From: Paracoccaceae bacterium
GTDB taxonomy: Bacteria > Pseudomonadota > Alphaproteobacteria > Rhodobacterales > Rhodobacteraceae
Assembly: GCA_024742405.1 (NCBI GenBank)
Contig: JANSYP010000010.1
Coordinates: 1-64,000, forward strand
DNA length: 64,000 nucleotides
Reading direction: 5' to 3'
Positions 17,483 through 26,587 of the stretch are shown piece after piece. Within the stretch, counting starts at the first letter, position 1; each line of letters opens with the position of its first letter. Position numbers and translations under genes: made by a program. A model generated the notes under the pieces. The model was not told where the DNA came from. It made no database searches and worked only from the letters and a program-made list of their open reading frames with translations.

Positions 17483-18004
17483 CTAGGCCGAGCTGGCTTT
17501 GCGGATCACGAAGGCGAGCACGATCAGACCCGCGCCGTTGAACAGCAGCTCGATCCCAAGCAGAATTCCCAGAAGCTGAGGCGCAACCTCGAAGAAGTTC
17601 GCCGCGATGAACCCCGCCAGCAACACCGACAGCGCGCCCGACAGCAGCATCGGCCAGAAAAACTCGCTCTGCTTCATCCGGAACGCCAGTATCAGCCGCA
17701 GAATCCCGCCGGCGGCGAAGATGATCGTGACCAGAAGCGCCAGCGACAGAACACCCTGAAGCGGATGGAAGGTCAGCGACACGCCCAAAAAGATCATCAA
17801 CAGGCCCAGAGCGATCCCGAGCAGCTTTGCGCCCGCGCCCACCTGCTGAAACCCGATCACGGTCTGGAACACGCCCGAGACGAGAAACAGGATGCCGGCC
17901 AGCGTCGTTACCGCGATCGAGGCTGCAAAGGGATGCGCGAGCACGAAGATGCCGAACGCGAGGGACAAAAGGCCGAGCAACAGCCATGAGATCCAGGTTT
18001 TCAT
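17483..18004 (-). CDS. HdeD-family membrane protein (DUF308)
   Basis: The 173-residue protein has six hydrophobic helices in three hairpins, with short polar loops, the pattern of HdeD/DUF308 proteins (LLLGLLSLAFGIFVLAHPFA; LGIALGLLMIFLGVSLTFHP; LSGALSVLLAGFIAANFFEV). In enterics HdeD is linked to acid resistance, but the molecular role is unknown and the name should be read as a family label. It starts 27 bp after leuC ends, on the same strand, so it may be read through from leuC. Confidence 0.85.
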   Translation of the reverse strand: MKTWISWLLLGLLSLAFGIFVLAHPFAASIAVTTLAGILFLVSGVFQTVIGFQQVGAGAKLLGIALGLLMIFLGVSLTFHPLQGVLSLALLVTIIFAAGGILRLILAFRMKQSEFFWPMLLSGALSVLLAGFIAANFFEVAPQLLGILLGIELLFNGAGLIVLAFVIRKASSA

Positions 18005-18031
18005 AGGGGAATTCCTTTCGGGGTCAGCCCT

Positions 18032-19441
18032 TTACATCAACTCACGCACATCGGTCAGACGGCCGGTGACGGCGGCCGCCGCGGCCATGGCGGGGCTGAG
18101 CAGATGGGTGCGCCCGCCGCGCCCTTGCCGGCCTTCAAAATTGCGGTTCGACGTCGCCGCACAGCGCTCTCCGGGGGCCAGCTGGTCGGGATTCATGGCC
18201 AGGCACATCGAGCAGCCCGCAAGGCGCCATTCGAATCCGGCCTCCTTGAACACATCGGCGAGACCTTCTTCCTCGGCCTGGGCCCGGACTAGGCCGGAGC
18301 CTGGCACCACCATCGCGCGCAGCCCGTCCTTGATTTTCTTGCCGCGCAGGATCTCGGCAGCGGCGCGCAGATCCTCGATGCGCCCGTTGGTGCAGGAGCC
18401 GATAAAGACCGTGTCGATCTCGATCTCACTCAGCTTGGTCCCCGGCGTCAGGCCCATATAGTCGAGCGACCGGCGCGCGGCCTCGACCTTGCCGCCCTCG
18501 AAATCCTCCGGGGCGGGTACAGTGTCGGTGATCGGCAGCACATCCTCGGGCGAGGTGCCCCAGGTGACGACCGGCGCGATATCCTCGCCGCGAATGGTGA
18601 CGACCTTGTCCCAATGCGCATCGTCGTCGCTATAGAGCGTCTTCCACCAGGCCATCGCCTTGTCCCAATGCTCCTCGTCGGGCGCGTTGGGGCGGCCTTT
18701 GACATACTCGAAGGTCTTTTCGTCCGGCGCGATTAGTCCGGCGCGCGCGCCGCCTTCGATCGCCATGTTGCAGACGGTCATCCGCCCTTCCATGCTGAGG
18801 TCGCGGATCGCCTCGCCGCAATACTCGATCACGTATCCTGTGCCGCCCGCCGTACCGGTTTTGCCGATGATCGAGAGTGTTATGTCCTTGGCCGTTACTC
18901 CGGGGCGCAATTTCCCGGTGATCTCGACCTTCATGTTCTTGGATTTTTTCTGGATCAGCGTCTGGGTGGCGAGCACATGCTCCACCTCCGAGGTCCCGAT
19001 CCCGTGGGCTAGCGCACCGAATGCGCCGTGGGTCGCCGTGTGGCTGTCGCCGCACACCACCGTCATGCCCGGCAGGGTCCAGCCCTGTTCCGGCCCGACG
19101 ATGTGCACGATCCCCTGGCGCACATCGCTCACCGGATAGTAGTGAATGCCGAAATCCTTGGCGTTCTTGTCGAGAGCTGCCACCTGGACGCGGCTGTCCT
19201 CGGGCATCTGCTCGGGGTCGTGGCGGCCATGGGTCGTCGGCACGTTATGGTCGGGCACCGCGATGGTCTTGTGCGGCGCGCGCACCGGCCGGCCAGCCAT
19301 GCGCAGCCCCTCGAAGGCCTGCGGGCTGGTCACCTCATGTACGAGGTGGCGGTCGATATAGAGCAGGCTGGTGCCGTCCTCTTCCTCATGGGCGAGATGG
19401 GCATCCCAGATCTTGTCGTAGAGCGTCTTGGCCATTGTCAT
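18032..19441 (-). CDS. leuC: 3-isopropylmalate dehydratase large subunit
   Basis: LeuC is the aconitase-like Fe-S subunit of isopropylmalate isomerase. It shows [20 protein letters not shown], the substrate segment [49 protein letters not shown] with the first cluster cysteine, and the [10 protein letters not shown] pair that binds the [4Fe-4S] cluster. I start it at the ATG at 19441, because AGGA lies 8 nt upstream and it gives 469 codons, the family length; an in-frame ATG 12 codons earlier has no site. It is the first gene of the leuC-hdeD / leuD-EEP-leuB run. Confidence 0.97.
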   Translation of the reverse strand: MTMAKTLYDKIWDAHLAHEEEDGTSLLYIDRHLVHEVTSPQAFEGLRMAGRPVRAPHKTIAVPDHNVPTTHGRHDPEQMPEDSRVQVAALDKNAKDFGIHYYPVSDVRQGIVHIVGPEQGWTLPGMTVVCGDSHTATHGAFGALAHGIGTSEVEHVLATQTLIQKKSKNMKVEITGKLRPGVTAKDITLSIIGKTGTAGGTGYVIEYCGEAIRDLSMEGRMTVCNMAIEGGARAGLIAPDEKTFEYVKGRPNAPDEEHWDKAMAWWKTLYSDDDAHWDKVVTIRGEDIAPVVTWGTSPEDVLPITDTVPAPEDFEGGKVEAARRSLDYMGLTPGTKLSEIEIDTVFIGSCTNGRIEDLRAAAEILRGKKIKDGLRAMVVPGSGLVRAQAEEEGLADVFKEAGFEWRLAGCSMCLAMNPDQLAPGERCAATSNRNFEGRQGRGGRTHLLSPAMAAAAAVTGRLTDVRELM

Positions 19442-19697
19442 GTCCGTTCCTGCAGTCTGATGTGATCCGTCGGTCATGCGGCAGGTTTGCCGTGCACAGG
19501 ATCAGAGTCGGGCCGTCGCGGTCCGCGTCTGGCCATAGAACCGCCAGGGGAGGCGCGACCGGTCATCGATGTTGAAAATAGGCTGCATAGCGTCGCCTAC
19601 CGCGCCCATGCGCCGCAATCAAGGGACAAGCCGGCCAGAACAGAGTGATCCAGGCCGCCCGGTGCGACGTAAACCTTCCGATCAACCAGGGCAGACC

Positions 19698-20303
19698 ATG
19701 CACGCACTTATCAGAACCCTCCATCTTGCCCTCGCGGGCGTCCTCGTGATTGCCGCGATTTCCGTTTCCGTATCCGCGGGCTCCACCATGTATAAAGGCT
19801 ACGAGACACCGGATTTCACCATCTCCGCCGCAGACGGTCCGTTCGAGCTGCGCCGCTACGAGCCGCATCTGGTGGCCGAGGTCCATGTCGATGGGGAGCG
19901 GGGTGCCGCGATCCGGCGCGGGTTTCGCACCCTTGCGGGCTTCATCTTCGGCAAGAACGCCGAGGAGACCAAGATCGCGATGACGGCGCCGGTCGCCCAG
20001 GCGCCTGCGGAAGGCGTATGGCAGGTGCAGTTCATGATGCCCGACGGCTACGATCTCGACACGCTGCCGACGCCGGACGATGAGCGCATCCGGTTTCGCA
20101 TGACCGACGCGGAAACGCAGGCCGTCATGCAATTCTCGGGCTGGTGGAACGACCGCAAGCTGACCGAGAAAGCGGACGAGCTGCGCCGCTGGACCGAAGC
20201 GCGGGGACTGCAGATCGCGGATGGCCCGCGGTTTTACTTCTATGACGATCCGTTCACGCTCCCGATGAGGCGCCGCAACGAGGTCGCGTTCCAGATCCAG
20301 TAG
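19698..20303 (+). CDS. SOUL heme-binding family protein, exported
   Basis: The protein has 201 residues: a signal peptide or N-terminal anchor (about 5-28, HLALAGVLVIAAISVSVSAG) and a SOUL/HBP domain with YETPDFTISAADGPFELRRY, FGKNAEETKIAMTAPVAQ and a C-terminal RRRNEVAFQIQ. SOUL proteins bind heme or porphyrins weakly; the bacterial role is unclear. The hydrophobic N-terminus places it in the periplasm. The ATG at 19698 was preferred to one at 19569 because only then does the hydrophobic segment lie at the very start. Confidence 0.85.
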   Translation: MHALIRTLHLALAGVLVIAAISVSVSAGSTMYKGYETPDFTISAADGPFELRRYEPHLVAEVHVDGERGAAIRRGFRTLAGFIFGKNAEETKIAMTAPVAQAPAEGVWQVQFMMPDGYDLDTLPTPDDERIRFRMTDAETQAVMQFSGWWNDRKLTEKADELRRWTEARGLQIADGPRFYFYDDPFTLPMRRRNEVAFQIQ

Positions 20304-20324
20304 TTCCGGGCCGGGCAGGGACCG

Positions 20325-20531
20325 TTACTCAGGTTCCGCTTGCAGCAGATCGCCGGGCTGGCACTCAAGCGCCTCGCAGATCTTGGCCAGCGTCTCGAAC
20401 CGTATCCCCTTGACCTTGCCCGATTTCAGCAGGCTGAGATTCTGTTCGGTGATGCCGATTATCGCCGCGAGCTCCCGTGACCGCATCTTGCGCTGCGCCA
20501 GCATCACGTCGAGCCGTACCACAATCTGCAT
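20325..20531 (-). CDS. XRE-type HTH regulator (YozG-like)
   Basis: A 68-residue protein consisting of one HTH_26/XRE domain: MQIVVRLDVMLAQRKMRSRE, LAAIIGITEQNLSLLKSGKV and FETLAKICEALECQPGDLL. Its start overlaps the stop of the DUF2975 gene by one base (TGATG), so the two are translationally coupled. Pairs of a DUF2975 membrane protein and such a small repressor are widespread; the repressor is thought to control its own operon. The AT-rich dyad upstream of the pair (21080-21105) is a candidate target. Confidence 0.85.
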   Translation of the reverse strand: MQIVVRLDVMLAQRKMRSRELAAIIGITEQNLSLLKSGKVKGIRFETLAKICEALECQPGDLLQAEPE

Positions 20532-21061
20532 CAGATGATCGCGCGCAGGTCTTCGGCCTGGCGCGCGGCCTCGGCCATCACCTGACCGATCAGCCACAGC
20601 AACCCGCCGCAGAGCAGCAAACCGACATCGTTGCTGCTGAAGCTGACCACCATCGACCCGTTTTCGTGCCCGATGGACGCAAGAACCGTGAGGGTCGGAT
20701 CGCTGATGAGCGACAGGCATCCCAAGGCGATGAGCCCATAGCCGACCCGCCGGATCGCCGCCGCACAGGCCGCCGTGAACGCCTCATGGCGCGCATAGCG
20801 CCGGAACAGGCGCCACATCTGCCACAATGTCCATTCCGCCGCGACAAAGGTCGTGGCCCCGATCGTCAGCAAGCCCGCCTGTGCCGGCCAGCCGAGCGTT
20901 CGGGCGGCGCTGCTGCCCAGCAAAACCTGGTAGACGATGTCCGGCTGCCACATGATCCAAGCCGACAGCACGGCCAACAGGACCATCGCGGCGATGGTGA
21001 CATACCCGAGGATTCCGGCCAGGCGGGCGGTGCGTTCCGTGAGCGGCATCGTTCTCTCCAT
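20531..21061 (-). CDS. DUF2975 four-helix membrane protein
   Basis: The 176-residue protein has four hydrophobic helices (about 16-40, 62-80, 106-125 and 145-165) with the family layout: a long first loop (WMQPDIVYQ-type region), then FVAAEWTLWQMWRLFRRYA and VGYGLIALGCLSLISD. Function is unknown. Start 21061 has CAGGAGCAGA just upstream; ATG codons at 21079 and 21049 are alternatives. It is the promoter-proximal gene of the pair with the XRE regulator. Confidence 0.75.
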   Translation of the reverse strand: MERTMPLTERTARLAGILGYVTIAAMVLLAVLSAWIMWQPDIVYQVLLGSSAARTLGWPAQAGLLTIGATTFVAAEWTLWQMWRLFRRYARHEAFTAACAAAIRRVGYGLIALGCLSLISDPTLTVLASIGHENGSMVVSFSSNDVGLLLCGGLLWLIGQVMAEAARQAEDLRAII

Positions 21062-21079
21062 TCTGCTCCTGCGAATCAA

Positions 21080-21105
21080 TTTACACGACTAAAATTTAAT
21101 GTAAA
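21080..21105. promoter_or_regulatory. AT-rich dyad between divergent genes
   Basis: TTTACA (21080-21085) and its complement TGTAAA (21100-21105) flank an A/T-only core, in the 76-bp space between the DUF2975 gene and a divergent lipoprotein gene. It is a candidate binding site for the small XRE regulator of the DUF2975 operon. This rests only on symmetry and position. Confidence 0.35.
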
Positions 21106-21137
21106 ACAATAAAAAATGATCTCTGTAAGGTAACCAC

Positions 21138-21692
21138 ATGCGTTCTCTCCTTGTAAAGCCCGTCCTCCTGGTTCTCCTGATCGGCTGCACGTCGTTTGTG
21201 CCTTCCACGGCTGCCCGGGTGAGTACGCTCTCGCCGGTCACGGCCGATCCGGGCGCGATTGCCGTGGCCCTGATGCTGCCCGACGGGGCCGGTGTGCAAC
21301 CCGGCGGCGCGCAGCTTTTCCTTGGCGCGCGCCGGACGGATACCGGGGCGGAAACGGGGCTCTCCGTCGCGCTGGCGCGCCGCAGCGACGGCGAGGTCGG
21401 CGAGGTGTTCGAGATCGCGCCCGGGGACCGTGCGGCCTTTCGCGCCGAACAGGCCCGTATCGCCGCGTGGCAGGCCGAAGCGCCGGACGCCACCAAGGGC
21501 ACACTGTCGATGGCCGTCGCGCCTTGCCGCGTCGGTACCGGTCCGGCGCCAAGGGCGCGCAGCTCCGTTGCGATCCGGTTCGCGCCCGACGAGCCGTTCA
21601 GCCCGCTGTTGCGGGACGTCCCGCTGTCGCGAATCGCCAACGAGAGTGACATCGCCGCCTGGCCGCCCTGCGGCGACGGCTCTTCGTCCTAA
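21138..21692 (+). CDS. Lipoprotein of unknown function
   Basis: The protein of 184 residues has a lipoprotein signal ending LLIGC (lipobox cysteine at residue 17, +2 Thr). The mature part is alanine- and arginine-rich with no recognisable domain; two further cysteines (APCRVG and PPCGDG) may pair. It is likely outer-membrane anchored. A GTAAGG ribosome site lies 7 nt before the ATG. It is divergent from the DUF2975 pair and shares its AT-rich promoter region. Confidence 0.65.
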   Translation: MRSLLVKPVLLVLLIGCTSFVPSTAARVSTLSPVTADPGAIAVALMLPDGAGVQPGGAQLFLGARRTDTGAETGLSVALARRSDGEVGEVFEIAPGDRAAFRAEQARIAAWQAEAPDATKGTLSMAVAPCRVGTGPAPRARSSVAIRFAPDEPFSPLLRDVPLSRIANESDIAAWPPCGDGSSS

Positions 21693-21722
21693 ACCCCAGC
21701 CATGACACTTTCGGCACCGTCA

Positions 21723-21751
21723 TTGAGCGGTTACGCGGGAAGTGCTACCTT
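21723..21751 (+). promoter_or_regulatory. Candidate sigma-70 promoter of rsfS-rlmH
   Basis: TTGAGC (21723-21728) and TACCTT (21746-21751) are separated by 17 bp, 37 bp before the rsfS start. The match to TTGACA/TATAAT is 4 of 6 and 3 of 6. It would serve rsfS and the following rlmH and rnr genes. Confidence 0.4.
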
Positions 21752-21787
21752 AGAAAGGGTAGGCCGGGGGATGAGCTCCCGGCGCAT

Positions 21788-22213
21788 ATGGAGGACGCTA
21801 TCCTGACTGCTACTGCAGACGCGGCCGTCAAGCAGGCCGTACCCGCCGCTCCCGTGGCCGGAGCAACCGCTGCTCTCGAAGGCGATGACCTTCTCGCGCA
21901 GATCCTACACACTCTCGATCAGAACAAAGCCGAAGACGTGGTGTCGATTGACCTCCGCGGCCGGTCGGAAATGGCCGATCATCTTGTGATCGCGTCCGGA
22001 CGCTCGACCCGGCAGGTCGTTGCCATTGCCGAGAAGCTGACCGAGGTGCTCAAGCGCGACGTGGGCATTTCCTGCAAGACCGAGGGCAAGGATGCCGGCG
22101 ACTGGGTGCTGATCGACGCAGGCGATGTGATCGTTCATCTTTTCCGGCCCGAAGTGCGTGAGTTCTATCAGCTCGAAAAGATGTGGATGCCGACCGGGAC
22201 ACAGACCGCCTGA
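21788..22213 (+). CDS. rsfS: Ribosome silencing factor
   Basis: RsfS (DUF143) binds L14 of the 50S subunit and blocks subunit joining under starvation. The 141-residue protein has a 30-residue alanine-rich extension, then the conserved domain: LDQNKAEDVVSIDLRGRSEM, ADHLVIASGRSTRQVVAIAE, KTEGKDAGDWVLIDAGDVIV and HLFRPEVREFYQLEKMW. It is 7 bp upstream of rlmH, the common rsfS-rlmH pairing. Confidence 0.95.
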   Translation: MEDAILTATADAAVKQAVPAAPVAGATAALEGDDLLAQILHTLDQNKAEDVVSIDLRGRSEMADHLVIASGRSTRQVVAIAEKLTEVLKRDVGISCKTEGKDAGDWVLIDAGDVIVHLFRPEVREFYQLEKMWMPTGTQTA

Positions 22214-22220
22214 CCGTCCC

Positions 22221-22688
22221 GTGCGCATCACGATCTGCGCGGTAGGGCGCCTGCGAAAGGGGCCCGCGGCCACGCTGCTGGACGACTATCTGACCCGGTT
22301 CGACCGGACCGGGCGGGGCTTGGGGCTGAGCTTCGCAAAGCTGCGCGAGGTGGAGCCGAAGCCCGCGACCCCGCCGGTCGAGGCCGAGGCGCTGCTGCGT
22401 CAGGCCCCAGAAGGCGCCGTGCAACTCGCGCTCGACGAACGGGGCCGGGCGCTCACCTCACCCGAATTCGCAACGCTCCTGGCCCGCTGGCGCGATGCCG
22501 GCGACCGTGATCTGGCGATTTACATCGGCGGCGCGGACGGTCTGGATCCGGGCCTGCGCGACAGCTGCCGCGAACGGCTTTCCTTCGGACCCATGGTCTG
22601 GCCGCACATGCTGGCACGCGTCATGCTCGCCGAACAGCTCTACCGCGCGGCCACGATCCTGTCCGGCAGCCCATACCACCGCGCCTGA
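22221..22688 (+). CDS. rlmH: 23S rRNA pseudouridine-1915 N3-methyltransferase
   Basis: RlmH methylates pseudouridine 1915 in helix 69 of 23S rRNA. The 155-residue SPOUT-class protein shows ITICAVGRLRKGPAATLLDD, LALDERGRALTSPEFATLLA, FYIGGADG-type knot residues (IYIGGADGLDPGLRD) and the C-terminal MLARVMLAEQLYRAATILSG with PYHR. GTG at 22221 is the start; the next gene is 46 bp downstream. Cotranscription with rsfS is likely. Confidence 0.95.
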   Translation: MRITICAVGRLRKGPAATLLDDYLTRFDRTGRGLGLSFAKLREVEPKPATPPVEAEALLRQAPEGAVQLALDERGRALTSPEFATLLARWRDAGDRDLAIYIGGADGLDPGLRDSCRERLSFGPMVWPHMLARVMLAEQLYRAATILSGSPYHRA

Positions 22689-22734
22689 GCCGTTTGGCGA
22701 TGACGCCTGTGCGCCCCCATGTTAGACCCCCCCC

Positions 22735-25014
22735 ATGACCGCCATCCCCAGCAAAAAAGACGTGCTCGCCTGGATTGCCGACAATCCGGGCCAGAGCTCG
22801 AAGCGCGACATCGCCAAGGCCTTTGGCATAAAGGGTGCGGCGCGGATCGACCTCAAGAAACTGCTCAAGACACTGGAAGTCGAAGGGCATCTGGAGCGCA
22901 AGCGCCGCACCTACCGTGATCCCGACCGGCTGCCCCCGGTCAGCGTGCTGGAGATCATGCCGCCAACGCCCGGCGGAGATCTCTTTGCCAAGCCACTGGA
23001 ATGGCACGGCGAAGGGCCGGCGCCCGTGGTCCTGTTCCTGCCGCGCACGGCCGACCCCGCGCTCGGAGAAGGCGACCGGATCCTGGGCCGGCTCACCCAT
23101 GTCGGCGCCGACGGCCACGCCTACGAGGCCCGGCTAATGCGCCGGATCGGCACCACGCAACGGCGCATTCTGGGCATCTTCCGCAAAAGCGCCGAAGGCG
23201 GCCGGATCCAGCCCATCGACAAGAAGAACGACCGCGACTGGCACGTGCCTCCCGGTGCCACCGGTGGTGCGAGGGACGGCGATCTGGTCGAGGCCGAAAA
23301 CGCCGGACCGGGCGCTCGGCTCGGCCTGCCGTCGGCACGGGTTCTGGTGCGGCTTGGCGATGCCAGCGCACCCCGCGCGGTGTCGCTGATTGCGATCCAC
23401 GAACACGGCATCCCCGACGCGTTCCCAGACGAGGTGATGGCGGAAGCCGACGCCCGAAAGCCGGCACCTCTAGGCACCCGCGAAGACCTGCGTGATCTGC
23501 CGCTCGTCACCATCGACCCGGCCGATGCGCGAGACCATGACGATGCTGTGCATGCCCATCCCGATGACGCCTCCGACAATCCCGGCGGCCATGTCGTCTG
23601 GGTCGCCATCGCCGATGTCGCCCATTATGTGCCGCCGGGCTCTCAGCTCGACCGCGAGGCACGCAAGCGCGGCAACTCCACCTACTTTCCCGACCGGGTG
23701 GTGCCGATGCTGCCGGACCGGCTGTCTGCGGACCTCTGTTCGCTGCACGAGGGCGTCCCGCGTCCCTGCATCGCGGTGCGGATGCGCTTGAGCGCGGGGG
23801 GAGACAAGCTCGACCACCGGTTCGTGCGTGGCATGATGCGCTCTGCCGCCTCGCTGACCTACGAAGAAGTGCAGGCAGCGATTGATGGCGATCCGACCGA
23901 ACGCGCCGCGGCGCTGCTGCCAGACGTGATCGCGCCGCTCTATGACGCATACGGCGCGGCGCGGGCGGCCCGCGAGCGTCGTCAGCCGCTGGCGCTCGAC
24001 CTGCCGGAGCGGCGCATCGCGCTCACCGATGACGGTCGCGTCGCCTCTGTCGCCTTCCGCGACCGGCTCGATGCGCACCGGCTGATCGAGGAGTTCATGG
24101 TGCTGGCCAATGTCTGTGCCGCCGAGACGCTCAGCGCCGCCCGCGTCCCGCTGCTCTATCGCATCCATGAAGAGCCCGCGCCGGAGAAGCTCGACGCGCT
24201 ACGCGAGACCGCCCAGGCGGCGGGGCTTACGCTGGCCAAGGGGCAGGTGCTGCAGACCCGCCATCTGAACCGGCTGCTCGAACAGGCGGCCGACCATGAC
24301 GATGCCGAAGTCATCAACATGGCCACGCTGCGGTCGATGACCCAGGCCTATTACGGCACTGACAGCATTGGTCATTTCGGCCTGGCGTTGCGCAAATACG
24401 CCCATTTCACCTCGCCGATCCGGCGCTATGCGGACCTCGTCGTGCATCGCGGCCTGATTGCCGCTCATGGCTGGGGCGACGGGGCGGGCGGCAAACCCGA
24501 CGGCCAGACCGAGGCGGATATAGAACGGCTCGACGAAACCGGTAAGCATATCTCCGACACCGAGCGACGCTCGATGCAGGCCGAGCGCGACACCACCGAC
24601 CGTTACCTCGCCTCGTATCTGTCGGAGCGCGTGGGCAGCGAGATGACCGGCCGGATCACTGGCGTCACACGCTTCGGGCTGTTCGTGCGACTCGACGGAA
24701 CCGGCGCCGACGGTCTGGTGCCGATCCGGTCGCTGGGGCGCGAGTTCTTCCATTTCGACGCCAAGGCGCAGACGCTGATGGGGGCCGACAGCGGGCAGAC
24801 CCTCGGGCTCGGCCAGCACGCGCTGGTGCGTCTGTCCGAGGCCGTGCCGGTCACCGGGGGCATCGCATTGGAGATGCTGGAAGTCGACGGCGTCGCGCTT
24901 GCGCGCGGCCCGACCGGCGCGGCGCGGCGCGGACGTGGCGGGCGCGGCCCCAAGCCCCGCGGCAAACCGAAACCTGCCGCCAAGCGCAAGGTCGTCCGCA
25001 CAAGGCGAAAGTAA
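22735..25014 (+). CDS. rnr: Ribonuclease R
   Basis: This 759-residue 3'-5' exoribonuclease degrades structured RNA. An N-terminal winged-helix (about 5-65, WIADNPGQSSKRDIAKAFGI) and cold-shock-like domains precede the RNB catalytic domain, where the metal-binding Asp cluster is in DPADARDHDDAV near residue 267; HYVPPGSQLDREARKRGNST and FTSPIRRYADLVVHR follow. An S1 domain is at about 630-715 (MTGRITGVTRFGLFVRLDGT), and a basic Arg/Lys-rich tail closes the protein. It follows rlmH closely. Confidence 0.95.
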   Translation: MTAIPSKKDVLAWIADNPGQSSKRDIAKAFGIKGAARIDLKKLLKTLEVEGHLERKRRTYRDPDRLPPVSVLEIMPPTPGGDLFAKPLEWHGEGPAPVVLFLPRTADPALGEGDRILGRLTHVGADGHAYEARLMRRIGTTQRRILGIFRKSAEGGRIQPIDKKNDRDWHVPPGATGGARDGDLVEAENAGPGARLGLPSARVLVRLGDASAPRAVSLIAIHEHGIPDAFPDEVMAEADARKPAPLGTREDLRDLPLVTIDPADARDHDDAVHAHPDDASDNPGGHVVWVAIADVAHYVPPGSQLDREARKRGNSTYFPDRVVPMLPDRLSADLCSLHEGVPRPCIAVRMRLSAGGDKLDHRFVRGMMRSAASLTYEEVQAAIDGDPTERAAALLPDVIAPLYDAYGAARAARERRQPLALDLPERRIALTDDGRVASVAFRDRLDAHRLIEEFMVLANVCAAETLSAARVPLLYRIHEEPAPEKLDALRETAQAAGLTLAKGQVLQTRHLNRLLEQAADHDDAEVINMATLRSMTQAYYGTDSIGHFGLALRKYAHFTSPIRRYADLVVHRGLIAAHGWGDGAGGKPDGQTEADIERLDETGKHISDTERRSMQAERDTTDRYLASYLSERVGSEMTGRITGVTRFGLFVRLDGTGADGLVPIRSLGREFFHFDAKAQTLMGADSGQTLGLGQHALVRLSEAVPVTGGIALEMLEVDGVALARGPTGAARRGRGGRGPKPRGKPKPAAKRKVVRTRRK

Positions 25015-25100
25015 TGCGCGAGGGCCTATGCGGACGGCGCAACTTGCGGTAGTCTGGTCGGCAAAACAAGGTTAACCGCCATACCGAGCAGGGTATTCAT

Positions 25101-26375
25101 ATGCGTCGCGTTTTCACCGCTCTCGCCGCCATTCTGGCCGTCCAAACCATGCCTGCGCCGATCCAGGCCACCGAAGCCGTCATGCGCGCCGCGACGCTCT
25201 CGCCGCGTCCGCTGCTGAGGCCGCAAGCGTCGGACCTGGTGCCTGTCGCAGCCTCCAATCTGGGCTTCCAGCGCTGGATCGAAGGCTTCTGGCCGCGCGC
25301 CAGTGCCGCCGGGATCAGGTCGCAGACCTTCAACGCCGCGTTTGCGGGCGTGCAGTACAATTCCAGCGTCATCTCCAACGACCGCAACCAGTCCGAGTTT
25401 TCCAAGCAGGTCTGGGAATATCTCGATGGTGCGGTCTCGGCCAACCGGATCAACACCGGGCGCGCCCTGGTCCAGCGCTACGGGTCGGTGCTCGACCGGA
25501 TCGAGAGGCGCTACGGTGTCGAGAAAGAGGTCGTCGTGGCGATCTGGGGGCTGGAGAGTTCCTATGGCGGCTATCGCGGCAGCACGCCGATCGTGGAGGC
25601 TCTGGCGACGCTGGCCTATGACGGGCGGCGTGGAGAATTCTTTGAAGATCAATTGGTTGCAGCGCTCAAGATCCTGCAGGCCGGCGATGTCAGCCCGCGC
25701 GGCATGCGCGGCTCCTGGGCCGGCGCGATGGGCCACACGCAGTTCATGCCGACGAGCTACCTCGACCATGCGGTGGATTTCACCGGCGACGGCCGACGTG
25801 ACATCTGGTCGGACGACCCGACCGATGCGCTGGCCAGCACGGCCTCCTATCTGAAGGATTTCAAATGGAAAAAGGGTCAGCCCTGGGCCGTGGAGGTGCG
25901 TCTGCCTCAAGGGTTCAACTATGCGCAATCGGGACCTGAGACCGTAAAGGCGACGCGCGCCTGGAACCGGATGGGCGTGCGCGGGATCGACGGGCGCGAA
26001 GTGCCGAACTACGGCCGCGGTGCCATCCTGCTGCCCGCAGGCGCGCGCGGTCCGGCATTCATGATCTTCAGCAATTTCAATGCGATAAAGGCCTATAACA
26101 GCTCCACGGCCTATGTTCTGGCGGTGGGGCATCTGAGCGACCGGATCGCCGGACGTCCGAGCATTCAGGCGGGCTGGCCCCGGCAGGACCGCGCGCTGCG
26201 CACCTCCGAGAAACGTGAGTTGCAGCAAAGACTTACGGCGGCTGGATTTTCCACGAATGGGATCGATGGCAAAGTCGGCCCCGACACGATCGCCGCGATC
26301 AAGCGCTGGCAGAAGGCCGCGGGCCTTGTCCCGGATGGCTATGCAAACACCGCCCTGCTGCAGCGCATGCGGTGA
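25101..26375 (+). CDS. MltB-type lytic murein transglycosylase with PG-binding domain
   Basis: The protein has 424 residues: a signal peptide (to about 23), an SLT_2/MltB catalytic domain (about 50-345), and a peptidoglycan-binding domain_1 at the end (about 365-422, ELQQRLTAAGFSTNGIDGKV). The catalytic Glu is in VVAIWGLESSYGGYRG, and MGHTQFMPTSY is the usual second motif. It cleaves glycan strands to 1,6-anhydro-muropeptides in the periplasm. No lipobox is seen, unlike E. coli MltB, so it is probably soluble. The repeated dyad at 26386 begins 11 bp after its stop. Confidence 0.92.
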   Translation: MRRVFTALAAILAVQTMPAPIQATEAVMRAATLSPRPLLRPQASDLVPVAASNLGFQRWIEGFWPRASAAGIRSQTFNAAFAGVQYNSSVISNDRNQSEFSKQVWEYLDGAVSANRINTGRALVQRYGSVLDRIERRYGVEKEVVVAIWGLESSYGGYRGSTPIVEALATLAYDGRRGEFFEDQLVAALKILQAGDVSPRGMRGSWAGAMGHTQFMPTSYLDHAVDFTGDGRRDIWSDDPTDALASTASYLKDFKWKKGQPWAVEVRLPQGFNYAQSGPETVKATRAWNRMGVRGIDGREVPNYGRGAILLPAGARGPAFMIFSNFNAIKAYNSSTAYVLAVGHLSDRIAGRPSIQAGWPRQDRALRTSEKRELQQRLTAAGFSTNGIDGKVGPDTIAAIKRWQKAAGLVPDGYANTALLQRMR

Positions 26376-26385
26376 CCGTTAAGCT

Positions 26386-26419
26386 TTGTACGAAACGTCC
26401 AAATGGACATTTCGTACAA
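26386..26419. repeat. Near-perfect 34-bp inverted repeat, copy 1 of a shared motif
   Basis: TTGTACGAAACGTCCA (26386-26401) and TGGACATTTCGTACAA (26404-26419) are complementary at 15 of 16 positions around a central AA. The 19 bases TTTGTACGAAACGTCCAAA (26385-26403) recur identically at 62515-62533. It starts 11 bp after the MltB-like gene and lies 169 bp before the GYF/RDD gene. No T-run follows, so an intrinsic terminator is not clearly indicated. Confidence 0.75.
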
Positions 26420-26587
26420 GCATGTTCATGTTATATCCCTGCTTTTGATCCAGGAGAACGAGCTCTCCTGCGGTAGCGCGGACCAGATTTTTACGACCAA
26501 ACGATTTCGATATGTCGAACCTCGCCTTTGACCAGGTCGGCTGGCGTGGCCGATCGGTAGCGGCCGCGAATTTTGGGGGAACATACT

